The notes: a model not told the origin generated them from the letters alone. Counted from the first letter of the stretch, positions 1 through 9,390 are shown. The stretch is DNA of 64,000 nt from Tangfeifania diversioriginum (GCA_945873105.1 CAMCBW010000018.1:31189-95188), one strand, 5' to 3'. Made by a program: numbers and translations.

Positions 1-104
1 ACATTAATATTAATAGAATAGTTGTTTTTAAACACTTTGATTGGCATGGATGTGTGATGAATTGTTTAGTAAATTCGTCCTGTAATGATCAATATTCCAA
101 TTTG

Positions 105-2351
105 ATGTCACACAACAGAAGGGACTTTATCAAAATAGGCGCCATCGGATCTGCAGGACTACTCTCTGCCTGGAAAATGGCTGGTGCCTCAGGCTCACTC
201 CAGGGCGGCGCCACTCCTTCCCAATCCTCTTTGCCCAATGCACCATTCAGAACAGCTACCTATTGTGAAGTTTGTTTCTGGAAGTGTGCAGGTTGGATCT
301 ATAAGAATGAAGAGGGGAAAATACAGAAGATCATTGGGAACGATGAGGATGAGAATTGCAACGGCCGGCTCTGTCCGAGGGGTACAGGAGGAGTGGGCAT
401 GTACTACGACACAGACAGGCTCAAAACCCCACTAATTCGGGTCACCGGAGCTGACGGAAAACAGACCTTCCGTGAGGCAAGCTGGGATGAAGCCCTGGAT
501 GTGGTGGCTGAAAAGCTTCAAAAAATAAAACAGGAACATGGTGCAGAATGTACCGCCTTGTTCACACATGGTTCCGGGGGCCATTATTTTGGAAATTTAC
601 TGAAAGCATTTGGTTCGGGTAACATTGCAGCGCCTTCCTACGCTCAATGCCGCGGTCCGCGTGAGGTTGCCTTTATTGCCACCTTTGGCGCAGGACTTGA
701 TTCCCCTGAACCAACAGATATTCGTGACACACGATGCCTGGTGCTCATTGGATCCCATCTCGGGGAGAACATGCACAACGGGCAGGTCCAGGAGATGTCG
801 GATGCTATTGACAAAGGGGCGACCATCATCACCGTGGATCCGAGATTTTCGACTGCTGCCAGTAAATCCAAGTTTTGGCTACCCATCAAACCGGCAACAG
901 ATATGGCGTTGCTGTTGGCCTGGATCCACGAGATCATTTACAATGATTGGTACGACAAAAAATATGTCGAAAAATACACCTCTGGTTTTGAGCAATTGAA
1001 GGAGCACGTGAAGAATTTCACCCCTGAGTGGGCGCACGGGATTACCACCATCGATCCATCGGTTATCACAGAAACTGCCCGTGCCATGAGGGATGCCTCC
1101 CCTGCGGTAATCATTCATCCGGGCAGGCACGTAACCTGGTACGGCGATGATACCCAGCGGCTCCGTGCTGTAGCGATCCTGAATGCCCTGTTGGGTTCGT
1201 GGGGACGTCGCGGAGGCTTCTACCTTCCAGAGAAAATTGAGGTTCCTGAATTTCCCCATCCACCATTCCCAAAACCTGCAAAAACCTGGCGCGATGCCAT
1301 GGGTGGAAAGTATGCACTGGCTGACCTTGCCCTTGCATCGGGTGTATGCGATGCGACCATACCGAATCCGGAGATGGGTTGCAACATCAGAGCCTGGATT
1401 GTGAATGGCACCAACCTGATCATGACCCTTCCGGATGAGAAGAAAACCATAGAAGCCATTAAAAATCTTGATTTAATGGTGGTTGTGGATACCATGCCAA
1501 TGGAGATTACAGGTTATGCAGATGTTGTACTCCCTGAATGCACCTACTTGGAAAGGTGGGATGATTTGCGGGTAGTGCATGGAAGAAAACCCAACATTGC
1601 CCTTCGGATGCCAGCCACTGAGCCACTGTATGATACAAAACCCGCCTATTGGATTGCCAAAAAACTGGCCGAAAAGATGGGGTTGGGCGATTACTTCAAA
1701 TGGGACAAATTTGAAGATGTGCTGGAATGGCAACTAAAACAAATCGGCTCATCTTTGGATGAAATGAAACGTATTGGGGTGAAGGTTTTCCCGAGGGAAT
1801 CCGGTCCGCTCTATTTTGAGGAGGATATGCCCATCGAATTCGGCACCAATTCAGGCAAAATAGAGCTCTATTCGACAGTAATTGCGGCCGAAGGTTTTGA
1901 TGCCATGCCAGTTTATACTGAACACATGACACCTCCGCCAGGATTTTTTCATCTCAATTACGGGCGTGCCCCGATGCACACCTTCGGGCGTACCTCCAAC
2001 AATCCCAATTTGACAGATTTGATGGATGAAAACACTGTGTGGGTAAACCCCAAAGTTGCAAAAGAGTGGAGTTTAAAAAATGGGCTTGCCATTTATCTTG
2101 AGAATCAGGATGGAATAGTTACCGATTTCCCGGTTAAAGTTCGTATTACCGAACGAATCAGGTTTGACTCTGTTTACATCGTACATGGGTTTGGCCACAA
2201 CAACAAGAAACTCACGAGAGCACATGGCAAAGGAGTGAGCGATTCGCAATTAATTTCAAGAGTCCTGATCGATCCAATCATGGGAGGAACCGGCATGCGC
2301 GGCAACTTTGTAACTTTCAGGATAGCTAAAGAAAGTGAGGTAAAATCATGA
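105..2351 (+). CDS. Molybdopterin oxidoreductase, thiosulfate/polysulfide reductase catalytic subunit (PhsA/PsrA-like)
   Basis: Catalytic subunit of a membrane-attached sulfur-compound reductase (thiosulfate, polysulfide or tetrathionate), acting outside the cytoplasmic membrane. The start at 105 gives a twin-arginine signal (RRDFIK at residues 5-10) followed by a hydrophobic stretch; a start 51 bases upstream is open but would bury it. Cys54, Cys57, Cys61 and Cys90 match the CxxCxxxC...C [4Fe-4S] site of this family, and Cys182 (in YAQCRGPRE) sits where the molybdenum-ligating cysteine is expected. The C-terminal part is a molydopterin-dinucleotide-binding domain. About 748 residues is normal. 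The stop overlaps the next gene (ATGA), so the electron-transfer subunits are translationally coupled. The exact substrate cannot be read from sequence; the sulfur transporters and rhodanese-like gene downstream favour thiosulfate or polysulfide. Confidence 0.9.
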   Translation: MSHNRRDFIKIGAIGSAGLLSAWKMAGASGSLQGGATPSQSSLPNAPFRTATYCEVCFWKCAGWIYKNEEGKIQKIIGNDEDENCNGRLCPRGTGGVGMYYDTDRLKTPLIRVTGADGKQTFREASWDEALDVVAEKLQKIKQEHGAECTALFTHGSGGHYFGNLLKAFGSGNIAAPSYAQCRGPREVAFIATFGAGLDSPEPTDIRDTRCLVLIGSHLGENMHNGQVQEMSDAIDKGATIITVDPRFSTAASKSKFWLPIKPATDMALLLAWIHEIIYNDWYDKKYVEKYTSGFEQLKEHVKNFTPEWAHGITTIDPSVITETARAMRDASPAVIIHPGRHVTWYGDDTQRLRAVAILNALLGSWGRRGGFYLPEKIEVPEFPHPPFPKPAKTWRDAMGGKYALADLALASGVCDATIPNPEMGCNIRAWIVNGTNLIMTLPDEKKTIEAIKNLDLMVVVDTMPMEITGYADVVLPECTYLERWDDLRVVHGRKPNIALRMPATEPLYDTKPAYWIAKKLAEKMGLGDYFKWDKFEDVLEWQLKQIGSSLDEMKRIGVKVFPRESGPLYFEEDMPIEFGTNSGKIELYSTVIAAEGFDAMPVYTEHMTPPPGFFHLNYGRAPMHTFGRTSNNPNLTDLMDENTVWVNPKVAKEWSLKNGLAIYLENQDGIVTDFPVKVRITERIRFDSVYIVHGFGHNNKKLTRAHGKGVSDSQLISRVLIDPIMGGTGMRGNFVTFRIAKESEVKS

Positions 2352-2881
2352 GATATGCCATGGCCATTGACACGAAAAAATGCGTCGGTTGTTCCGACTG
2401 TGTGGTCGCCTGTCAAACTGAAAACAATGTACCGATCGGATACTGCCGCGACTGGATTGTGGAGGTCACAGACGGAACCTATCCTCAACTGGAGATTGAA
2501 CTGCGCTCGGAGCGTTGCAACCATTGCGACAATTCCCCATGCGTACGTTGTTGTCCCACAGGGGCAAGTCATTACGAAAAGGGTGGAATTGTTACCGTTA
2601 CACACAACAAATGCATCGGATGTGGTGCCTGCATCTCAAGTTGTCCTTATGATGCACGCTATTCCCATCCTGAAGGTTATGTGGATAAATGTACCTTCTG
2701 CATCCACCGGATTGGGAAGGGTCTGAAACCTGCCTGTGTAGCAGTTTGTCCCACCAAATGCATGTATTTTGGGGACCTCGAAGACCCCAACAGCGAAGTA
2801 TCGCTGGTCCTGAAAAAACGCAAGCACAAAACATTGATTCCGGAGGCCGGAACAAAACCACAGGTTTATTACCTTATTTAA
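2348..2881 (+). CDS. 4Fe-4S ferredoxin-type electron-transfer subunit (PhsB/PsrB-like)
   Basis: Iron-sulfur subunit that passes electrons from the membrane subunit to the molybdenum enzyme. Four cysteine groups are visible along 177 residues: CVGCSDC...C near residue 13, CNHC...CVRCC near 57, CIGCGACISSC near 91, and CTFC...CVAVC near 117, as expected for four [4Fe-4S] clusters in the PsrB/NrfC/DmsB family. There is no signal peptide, which fits co-export with the Tat-bearing catalytic subunit. It overlaps the preceding gene by 4 bases and is followed after 11 bases by the NrfD-type gene, giving the standard A-B-C order. Confidence 0.93.
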   Translation: MRYAMAIDTKKCVGCSDCVVACQTENNVPIGYCRDWIVEVTDGTYPQLEIELRSERCNHCDNSPCVRCCPTGASHYEKGGIVTVTHNKCIGCGACISSCPYDARYSHPEGYVDKCTFCIHRIGKGLKPACVAVCPTKCMYFGDLEDPNSEVSLVLKKRKHKTLIPEAGTKPQVYYLI

Positions 2882-2892
2882 ACTGAAAAGGG

Positions 2893-3834
2893 ATGAGAGA
2901 AGAAATTATCACCAGCGGACGATTAAATCCCCACATTGATCCGCACCTCGAAATCTGGCACTGGCAGATTCCACTCTACCTTTTTTTGGGTGGTCTGGCT
3001 GCCGGCATTCTTTTTTTCGCTGCGTTGTATACCATCATGGGCAAGGAGGAGAAGTATCCCGGAGCCGTTCGCCGTGCTCCGATCCTGGTTCCCTTCCTGC
3101 TGGTAATCGGATTGTTTGCACTATTTCTGGACCTGAAGCACAAACTATTTTTCTGGCAACTCTACACCACCATTAAATTTATGTCACCCATGTCGTGGGG
3201 AGCCTGGACCCTGATGGCCATTACACCCCTTTCCATGATCTGGGCGGCCCTTCACATCCGGGATTTCTTTCCGAAATGGGATTGGAAATACGATATTTTG
3301 AAGGATATTGAGACTGAAATCCTTAAGTACAAAGTACACCTTGCATGGGTCATGATCGTACTCTCTGTCATTTTGGGAATCTACACCGGTATACTGCTGT
3401 CGGCTTTCAATGCCCGCCCTCTGTGGAATACTTCCATCCTTGGTCCGCTCTTTCTAACTTCGGGACTTTCGGCCGGTGCCGCAACCATCCTCCTCTTTTC
3501 AAAATCTGCCAAAGAGCGTAGATTGTTTGCAAAAATAGACATTTTACTGATTGTCATAGAGTTATTCCTGATCACCCACCTTTTTATGGGATTTTTGGCC
3601 AGTACTTCGGTACAGATAGATGCAGCAAATCTATTTCTTGGCGGACCCTACACGGCTCCTTTCTGGATCTTTGTGGTGGTATTGGGGATGTTAATACCGG
3701 CCGGACTTGAAATCATGGAACTTCGGCATGTGAAAATTCCGCATGTCATTCCGGTTGTACTGGTTCTATTTGGCAGTTTGATGTTCAGGTTTATCATTGT
3801 CTATGCAGGACAGATGAGTCGCTGGCTTTATTGA
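2893..3834 (+). CDS. NrfD/PsrC-type polysulfide reductase membrane subunit
   Basis: Integral membrane quinol-oxidising anchor of the reductase. The 313-residue product has about eight hydrophobic segments, beginning with a short N-terminal stretch containing HPHLEIWHWQIPLY-type sequence followed by a GGLAAGILFF helix, as in NrfD/PsrC proteins. It transfers electrons from the quinone pool to the ferredoxin subunit encoded just upstream. It is the third gene of a tightly packed operon. A 71-base gap separates it from the YeeE/YedE genes, which may share the transcript. Confidence 0.9.
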   Translation: MREEIITSGRLNPHIDPHLEIWHWQIPLYLFLGGLAAGILFFAALYTIMGKEEKYPGAVRRAPILVPFLLVIGLFALFLDLKHKLFFWQLYTTIKFMSPMSWGAWTLMAITPLSMIWAALHIRDFFPKWDWKYDILKDIETEILKYKVHLAWVMIVLSVILGIYTGILLSAFNARPLWNTSILGPLFLTSGLSAGAATILLFSKSAKERRLFAKIDILLIVIELFLITHLFMGFLASTSVQIDAANLFLGGPYTAPFWIFVVVLGMLIPAGLEIMELRHVKIPHVIPVVLVLFGSLMFRFIIVYAGQMSRWLY

Positions 3835-3905
3835 CAACTTTCTGCAACAAAACAGTGCGTTTGAATTGAATTATTACCAACGAATATTGCATAAAATTAT
3901 CAAAA

Positions 3906-4430
3906 ATGACAAAAGAGAAAGCGCCTAAAAAGTACATGAATCCCTACCTCGGAGGGGTATTGCTGGGTTTGGTACTGGTTTTTGCCTTTTGGGTATCCGG
4001 CCGTGGGCTTGGTGCCAGCGGAGCTTCCAAAAGTTTAATCATAGCCGGAGTCGAGACCATTGCGCCATCCCATGCAAGTTCCGCATCCTTCTACAAAGAG
4101 TATGGCAGCTCAAAGGAGAATCCGCTTAAATCCTGGCTGGTATTCCAGATGATGGGAGTAGTGGTAGGGGGATTCCTGTCCGGAGCCTTTGCAGGAAGAC
4201 TGAAGTTCAAGGTGGAAAAATCACCCAAGATCACCAACAAGACAAGGTTAATCTTTGCCGTTATCGGTGGAGTCCTTTTTGGCTTTGGCGCTCAATTGGG
4301 CCGTGGTTGCACCAGTGGATCAGCACTCACCGGGATGTCGGTCCTTTCTGTAGGAGGTTTTGTAACCATGGCGGCCATTTTCGGCACTGCCTTTGCATTG
4401 GCCTATTTTGCCAGGAAACTTTGGATATAG
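3906..4430 (+). CDS. YeeE/YedE family sulfur transporter, first half
   Basis: Membrane protein of 174 residues with four to five hydrophobic segments. The motif GRGCTSGSALTG (Cys135) is the YeeE/YedE signature seen in TsuA-type thiosulfate transporters, where conserved cysteines lining the path relay the substrate. TsuA is a single chain of roughly twice this length; here the two halves are separate genes (this one and 4527-5132), so the working transporter is probably a heterodimer. Placement directly after a thiosulfate/polysulfide reductase supports movement of a sulfur compound across the cytoplasmic membrane. Direction and substrate are inferred. Confidence 0.85.
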   Translation: MTKEKAPKKYMNPYLGGVLLGLVLVFAFWVSGRGLGASGASKSLIIAGVETIAPSHASSASFYKEYGSSKENPLKSWLVFQMMGVVVGGFLSGAFAGRLKFKVEKSPKITNKTRLIFAVIGGVLFGFGAQLGRGCTSGSALTGMSVLSVGGFVTMAAIFGTAFALAYFARKLWI

Positions 4431-4526
4431 CTTTCCAGCCAAAGTTAGGGAACGACGTTTCTATACGCCTGTCCAATTTGGAAAAACAGCAGCTCACTAA
4501 AAAACTATACATAATATTTTATACAA

Positions 4527-5132
4527 ATGGGTCCATTAGTTGTTAACGAAATAATCTCTGCCGAAACCAACCTGCTTTTCGCCTTTATCATTGGTATTGC
4601 TTTTGGTTTTGTGCTAGAGTCCAACGGATTTTCCTCCAGCCGCAGATTGGCGGGGATGTTTTACGGATATGATACCACCGTACTAAAGGTCTTTTTTACC
4701 GCAGCCATCACAGGCATGCTTGGATTACTCTTCCTGAGCCTGTTTGGATGGTTGGATCTCGGTCTTATTTACATCAATCCGACATTTCTCTGGTCTGCCA
4801 TTGGCGGAGGTGTCATCATGGGGGCCGGCTTCATATTGGGGGGCTATTGTCCTGGAACCTCCTTCTGCGCAGCTGCCATCGGGAAATTGGATGCATTGGC
4901 CTTTATCGGAGGCATCTTTATAGGAATCTTTATCTTTGCAGAAGGTTATCCCTTGTGGGAAGGATTTTACAAAGCCAAGGATCTTGGATCTCCGGTACTT
5001 AACGACCTCATTGGCACTTCGCGTGGTGTGATGACGTTGATGATCATTGTAGTAGCCCTGGTTATGTTCTGGGTAGGTGAATGGTCGGAAAAGAAATTTG
5101 CCCGTGACGACTACAAAATTAACCAACATTAA
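4527..5132 (+). CDS. YeeE/YedE family sulfur transporter, second half
   Basis: Second half-transporter, 201 residues with about five membrane segments. It carries the motif GGYCPGTSFC (Cys108 and Cys114), the counterpart of the GRGCTSG loop of the first half. In this family such cysteines contact thiosulfate or a persulfide. It follows the first half after 96 bases, in which no gene is visible, and precedes the rhodanese-like gene by only 9 bases, so the latter two are very likely co-transcribed. Split YeeE/YedE pairs occur in other bacteria; pairing as a heterodimer is inferred from gene order. Confidence 0.85.
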   Translation: MGPLVVNEIISAETNLLFAFIIGIAFGFVLESNGFSSSRRLAGMFYGYDTTVLKVFFTAAITGMLGLLFLSLFGWLDLGLIYINPTFLWSAIGGGVIMGAGFILGGYCPGTSFCAAAIGKLDALAFIGGIFIGIFIFAEGYPLWEGFYKAKDLGSPVLNDLIGTSRGVMTLMIIVVALVMFWVGEWSEKKFARDDYKINQH

Positions 5133-5141
5133 TATTTAATT

Positions 5142-5768
5142 ATGAAACCGTTAAAGATATTGGCCGCAGTCATTATACCGCTTGGAATCATCATTGCCGC
5201 CGTTCCCGAAAACAGAACCCGTCCATACAAGCTTACTGCAGATGAGTTGCTCACGGAGGTAACTGAAGGCCGCCAGTTTATGAGTCCGGATGAAATTGCC
5301 CAGATGTTGATCGTGAAGGATCCCACACTGCAATTGATCGATGTACGGAGCAAGGACCAGTTCGAAAAGTTCAGTTTGCCCAATGCCCTCAATGTACCGC
5401 TTGAAAGTCTCTTGAGTGCAGAATATGAAGAGATCCTAAACCAGGATATCAAACTAAATATTTTTTATTCCAACAGCAGCAACGAAGCCAACCAGGCGTG
5501 GATGATCACCAGACAGCTAGGTTATAAAAACAATTATGTGTTGCAGGGAGGATTAAACTATTGGGCCGAAACCATTCTAAAACCTGAAAAACCAGCGGAA
5601 GGAAGTCCAAATGAAGAGATTGCCAGGTACAATTTCAGAATGGGAGCAGGCAAGGCTTTGGGGGGTGGATCCGAATCCGTTGCCGTGGGCGCAGCGTCCG
5701 GCAGCAGTGCGCCAAAACCTGTTCTACAAAAGAACAAGAAAAAGAAAGGTGCAGCAGGAGGTTGCTAA
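5142..5768 (+). CDS. Exported rhodanese-like protein lacking the catalytic Cys, with a C-terminal Gly-Gly-Cys tail
   Basis: Rhodanese-fold protein of 208 residues. A hydrophobic N-terminus (MKPLKILAAVIIPLGIIIAA) suggests export or membrane anchoring. The domain spans roughly residues 45-150, with IDVRSKDQFEKFSLPNA matching the first rhodanese signature and GGLNYW the second. The active-site loop, where FYC or VYC is normal, reads FYSNSS: Ser110 replaces the sulfur-carrying Cys. The only cysteine is the last residue, Cys208, after a Gly/Ala/Ser-rich linker and a basic KNKKKK run ending AAGGC. That flexible tail recalls the swinging-arm cysteine of SoxY (GGCGG), so the protein might bind a persulfide on its tail; this is inference. 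It is the last gene of the sulfur cluster and meets kup tail to tail with 5 bases between. Confidence 0.85.
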   Translation: MKPLKILAAVIIPLGIIIAAVPENRTRPYKLTADELLTEVTEGRQFMSPDEIAQMLIVKDPTLQLIDVRSKDQFEKFSLPNALNVPLESLLSAEYEEILNQDIKLNIFYSNSSNEANQAWMITRQLGYKNNYVLQGGLNYWAETILKPEKPAEGSPNEEIARYNFRMGAGKALGGGSESVAVGAASGSSAPKPVLQKNKKKKGAAGGC

Positions 5769-5773
5769 ACTTG

Positions 5774-7717
5774 TTATACCTGAATCCTTGAAATTCTTTT
5801 CTTTTCTTCCCGTGCAATCACGATAGGGATCTTCTCTTCAATCACATTGCTGGAATCTAGTCCAAAGGCTTTCACGTCGTTGATACCCATCCGTCGGATC
5901 AGGTTGTGCATTCCCATCGTAAATCTTTTCAATCCGGGAAGCTTGTAGTCGTTGATCATCACCCTGTCCAGGTTGACAAATAGAAAGTCCGCCGGAATGG
6001 AATGCCGCTTGAGTGATTTGTAGTGGCTCACCATGCTGATCTCGTGGGATTTTTCCAGATCCTCCAATACCTGTTTGAAATAGACATTGATCCGCCGCTC
6101 GATCTTGAATCCCAGGTGAAACTCCACCTTGATGACAACACCCGGAACAATGTGGTGTACCGTATATTCAAACGTATCCGGAGTATCCAGGCTATCGATG
6201 TGCAGGAACCAGTAAGTATTGGCCCTTTTGGGATGCTTGTTGAAGATCGAAAACATTATCTTCGACTCGATCTGGTCCAGCTTGTTGGCTTTGGTAATGT
6301 AAACCAGGTTGGTAGCAATCTTGGGTACGTTGTAGTCCATGCTAAGTTCGTAGATCACTTCGGTCTCCTTCTTCAGGTTGGTGAAGGTGATGAACTTGTT
6401 CTTGATCTTTCTTCCAAAATACCAACTGTACATCACGATGAAGAAGAAGGAGGCAAGCAGGATGGTCAACCATCCGCCGTCCATAAACTTGTGCAGATTG
6501 GCATAGAGGAAAGTGCCTTCAATTGTCAGGAAGAGCGTCACCAGGATAATGCGCAACAAAAGGTTCATCTTGCGCTTGCTGAGATAGACCGACAATAACA
6601 ATGTGGTCATAATCATGGTAATGGTAATCGAAAGCCCATAGGCCGCCTCCATGTTGGAAGACTCCCCAAAATAGATCACCACAAAGGAACAGGAGATCCA
6701 CAACAACCAATTCACGAAAGGTATGTACACCTGGCCTTTGACCGAAGAAGGATAAAGTACCCTGATTTTAGGCCATACATTTAAGGTGATCGCCTCACTG
6801 ATAAGCGTATAGGATCCGCTAATCAACGCCTGACTGGCAATAACGGCAGCAGAAGTGGCAATAATTACACCCGGAATCAGAAACCAGGAAGGCATAATGG
6901 TATAGAATACATTGACATTCTTGGCCTCGGAGAGGTGTTCCAGCAACCAGGCACCCTGCCCAAAATAGTTGAGCAAGAGGGATATCTTGACGAAGATCCA
7001 GGTGAGACGAATGTTCTTGATTCCACAATGTCCCAAATCGGAATAGAGGGCTTCTGCCCCGGTTGTTGCCAGGAAGACGGCACCCAGCAAGATAATGGCC
7101 TGGGGATAGACTGCCAGGAACTTGATGGCATAATAGGGATTCATCGCCGCCATCACCCCAATTCCATTGGTAAGCTGGCTAATGCCCAGTACAGCCAAAA
7201 GTACAAACCACAGAAACATGACAGGGCCAAAAACCTTGCCAATGAATCCGGATCCAAATTGCTGAAAGAAGAAGAGCAACAAGAAGATGGACAAAACAAT
7301 GGGCACAACCGGCACTTTGTCGTACAAAATATTCAATCCCTCAATGGCCGAAGTAACTGTAATTGCCGGTGTGATAACTCCATCCGCCAGCAAGGCACTT
7401 CCACCCAGCATGGTAATGATGGCTATCAGGTTTGTTTTCCTTCGAACCAAAGCAAAAAGGGCGAAAATACCACCTTCACCATGGTTGTCAGCCTGAAGGG
7501 TGATGATCACATATTTGAAAGTAGTTTGCAGGGTAAGGGTCCAAAAGATACAGGAGAGTGCGCCATAGATGAGCAGCTCATTGACCTCGATTGCACCCTT
7601 CATGATGGCATTCATCACATACAACGGACTGGTACCGATGTCTCCATAAACAATTCCCAACGTAACGACGAGACCGGCAAGGGTGATCTTTTTAATTCCG
7701 GAATGAGATTTTTCCAT
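5774..7717 (-). CDS. kup: Kup-type potassium uptake transporter
   Basis: Inner-membrane K+ uptake protein of the KUP/HAK/KT family, 647 residues. The N-terminal signature VYGDIGTSPLYV, an ALFALV segment after EGGIF, and about twelve hydrophobic helices over residues 15-430 are visible, followed by a hydrophilic cytoplasmic C-terminal domain of about 200 residues, the usual architecture and length. It reads convergently with the rhodanese-like gene. Upstream (7718-7903) lies an A/T-rich gap with inverted copies of a GGTTAATGTGGAAA-like sequence before cvfB, so it is probably transcribed on its own or by read-through from the cvfB-ior genes. Confidence 0.93.
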   Translation of the reverse strand: MEKSHSGIKKITLAGLVVTLGIVYGDIGTSPLYVMNAIMKGAIEVNELLIYGALSCIFWTLTLQTTFKYVIITLQADNHGEGGIFALFALVRRKTNLIAIITMLGGSALLADGVITPAITVTSAIEGLNILYDKVPVVPIVLSIFLLLFFFQQFGSGFIGKVFGPVMFLWFVLLAVLGISQLTNGIGVMAAMNPYYAIKFLAVYPQAIILLGAVFLATTGAEALYSDLGHCGIKNIRLTWIFVKISLLLNYFGQGAWLLEHLSEAKNVNVFYTIMPSWFLIPGVIIATSAAVIASQALISGSYTLISEAITLNVWPKIRVLYPSSVKGQVYIPFVNWLLWISCSFVVIYFGESSNMEAAYGLSITITMIMTTLLLSVYLSKRKMNLLLRIILVTLFLTIEGTFLYANLHKFMDGGWLTILLASFFFIVMYSWYFGRKIKNKFITFTNLKKETEVIYELSMDYNVPKIATNLVYITKANKLDQIESKIMFSIFNKHPKRANTYWFLHIDSLDTPDTFEYTVHHIVPGVVIKVEFHLGFKIERRINVYFKQVLEDLEKSHEISMVSHYKSLKRHSIPADFLFVNLDRVMINDYKLPGLKRFTMGMHNLIRRMGINDVKAFGLDSSNVIEEKIPIVIAREEKKRISRIQV

Positions 7718-7903
7718 TCAGCAGTAAAGAGTTACTTTTTGAAAATCATGCGTACAAGGGGTCAAAATTAGTGCAATTGTCCCTACATTATTCTCACCTC
7801 AAAAAAATATAGCAATTAATTAAAATTGGGAAATTGGTTAATGTGGAAATTATACAAGCCAATGATAGGGCGATCATTTTCCAATTTCCAAATTTCCACA
7901 TTT

Positions 7904-8734
7904 TCACATTAACCGGATGCCTTTTTCCTCCAGTGCGATGAGACGCTGTCTGTACAAAGCCCCAACCGCCTTTTTGAATACTTTTTTGCTGATGGCAAAT
8001 TTATCGAAGACCAGGGCAGCATCACTTTTGTCTGTCAGCGGAAGAAATCCACCGGCTGTTTTCAGCACATCAAGAATGTTCTGTGAGATGCCATCCACTT
8101 GTGCATATCCTGGCTTGTACAATGAAAGGTCTATTTTTTTGTCTTCCCTTACTTTTTTGATGTAAGCTTTTAACTGCTGGCCCTTTTGAAGAGGTCCGGG
8201 TAGTTCATCGTGGTAGAGGATCCCGCGGTGCAGATGGTTGATGATGGCATTGTAGCCTAATTCACTCTCGCTTTCAACAATCAAGGATACCTCATCCCCT
8301 ATCTGGTATTCAGGCACAACGTTGTCCAAAAACTTTTCCAGTTTGGCGGAGGCCGCAATCCGCTGGGAGTCTGGATCCAGGTAAACATAAACGAGGTAAG
8401 AGCGGCCCGCTACCATGTTCATTTTCTGTTCCCGGAAGGGCACCAGCAGCTCTTTCATCAAGCCCCATTCCAGAAAGGCCCCAACATTGTTGACAGCATT
8501 TACCTGAAGCAGGGCAAACTCTCCCACCTGCGCATAGGGTTTTTCTGTTGTCGCAATGATCCGGTCTTCGGAATCCAGGTAAATAAAGACCTCCAACTCC
8601 TGCCCTGGTTCACATTCTTCTGGCACATAGCGCGCAGGGAGCAATATCTCTCCCATTTCAGCCCCGTCCAGATAGACGCCAAAATCGACAAACTTCACCA
8701 CTTTAAGGGTGTTGTACCTTCCTGGTAAGATCAT
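7904..8734 (-). CDS. cvfB: CvfB-family S1-like RNA-binding protein
   Basis: Putative RNA-binding regulatory protein of the CvfB/YitL family, 276 residues. The protein begins with an S1-like OB fold (GRYNTLKVVKFVDFGVYLDG), contains two further OB/S1 repeats (around residues 70-145 and 145-215) and ends in a winged-helix domain (residues about 220-276: AISKKVFKKAVGALYRQRLI). Family members bind RNA and affect virulence or stress gene expression in Gram-positives; its role in Bacteroidota is not established. It starts 7 bases after iorB ends, so it likely shares the iorAB transcript. Confidence 0.85.
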   Translation of the reverse strand: MILPGRYNTLKVVKFVDFGVYLDGAEMGEILLPARYVPEECEPGQELEVFIYLDSEDRIIATTEKPYAQVGEFALLQVNAVNNVGAFLEWGLMKELLVPFREQKMNMVAGRSYLVYVYLDPDSQRIAASAKLEKFLDNVVPEYQIGDEVSLIVESESELGYNAIINHLHRGILYHDELPGPLQKGQQLKAYIKKVREDKKIDLSLYKPGYAQVDGISQNILDVLKTAGGFLPLTDKSDAALVFDKFAISKKVFKKAVGALYRQRLIALEEKGIRLM

Positions 8735-8741
8735 GGTTTTG

Positions 8742-9335
8742 TTATTTTAGCTTGTTTAATGTTTGCTCGGTAAAGGCTCGTCCTGCATGAAAGGCCCTCA
8801 AATTAACCGCTACAATTTCTTCCCCTTTTTTTGAAAAGATAGTCTTGATTGCCTGCTCCAGACTTTCTAGTGGCAGTTCGACAAAGGGGGAGGCAGCACC
8901 CAGCATGACCATGTTGGATGATTTGCTATTCCCTTCCGCTTTGGCAATTGCCTCCGCGTCGATGGCCACCACCCGGGGCAAATTCCGGATAGTCGCCAGG
9001 ATTCCCTCCGTATCCGGATAGTCCGGAATATTGACAAAAGGGGTAGTGCTGGTGATGACATAACCATCCGGTGAGAGGAAATTCAGGTAGCGAAGCGATT
9101 CCAGCGGTTCAACAGAGAGAATCAGCTGAGCCTCTCCGGATGGAATCAGGTCTGAAAAAATCGGTTTATCAGACAATCTCAGGTAAGACTGGACTGCTCC
9201 ACCACGCTGGCTCATACCATGGGTCTCTGCCTGTTTCAGGTAGAGGTTGTTTTCTACCGCTGCCAAACCTAGCACGGTTGCGATGGATAGGATCCCCTGC
9301 CCTCCTACTCCTGCCAATACAATATCACACTTCAT
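8742..9335 (-). CDS. iorB: Indolepyruvate:ferredoxin oxidoreductase beta subunit
   Basis: Gamma-domain subunit of the enzyme that oxidatively decarboxylates aryl pyruvates (from Trp, Phe, Tyr transamination) to aryl-acetyl-CoA with reduction of ferredoxin. The 197-residue chain shows the family start (DIVLAGVGGQGILSIA) and the GMSQRGGAVQSYLR motif typical of 2-oxoacid:ferredoxin oxidoreductase gamma subunits. It follows iorA by 55 bases and precedes cvfB by 7. The pathway can also run in reverse in anaerobes to make aromatic amino acids from aryl acetates. Confidence 0.92.
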   Translation of the reverse strand: MKCDIVLAGVGGQGILSIATVLGLAAVENNLYLKQAETHGMSQRGGAVQSYLRLSDKPIFSDLIPSGEAQLILSVEPLESLRYLNFLSPDGYVITSTTPFVNIPDYPDTEGILATIRNLPRVVAIDAEAIAKAEGNSKSSNMVMLGAASPFVELPLESLEQAIKTIFSKKGEEIVAVNLRAFHAGRAFTEQTLNKLK

Positions 9336-9390
9336 TCTTGGTTCTATTAAGTATCTTTCCCGTTAAATTACTGAGAATAAACAACTGGTG

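Noticed and set aside
6935..7771. 278-codon open frame on the plus strand
   Set aside because: It is antisense to the clearly recognised kup gene and has low-complexity, non-protein-like composition.
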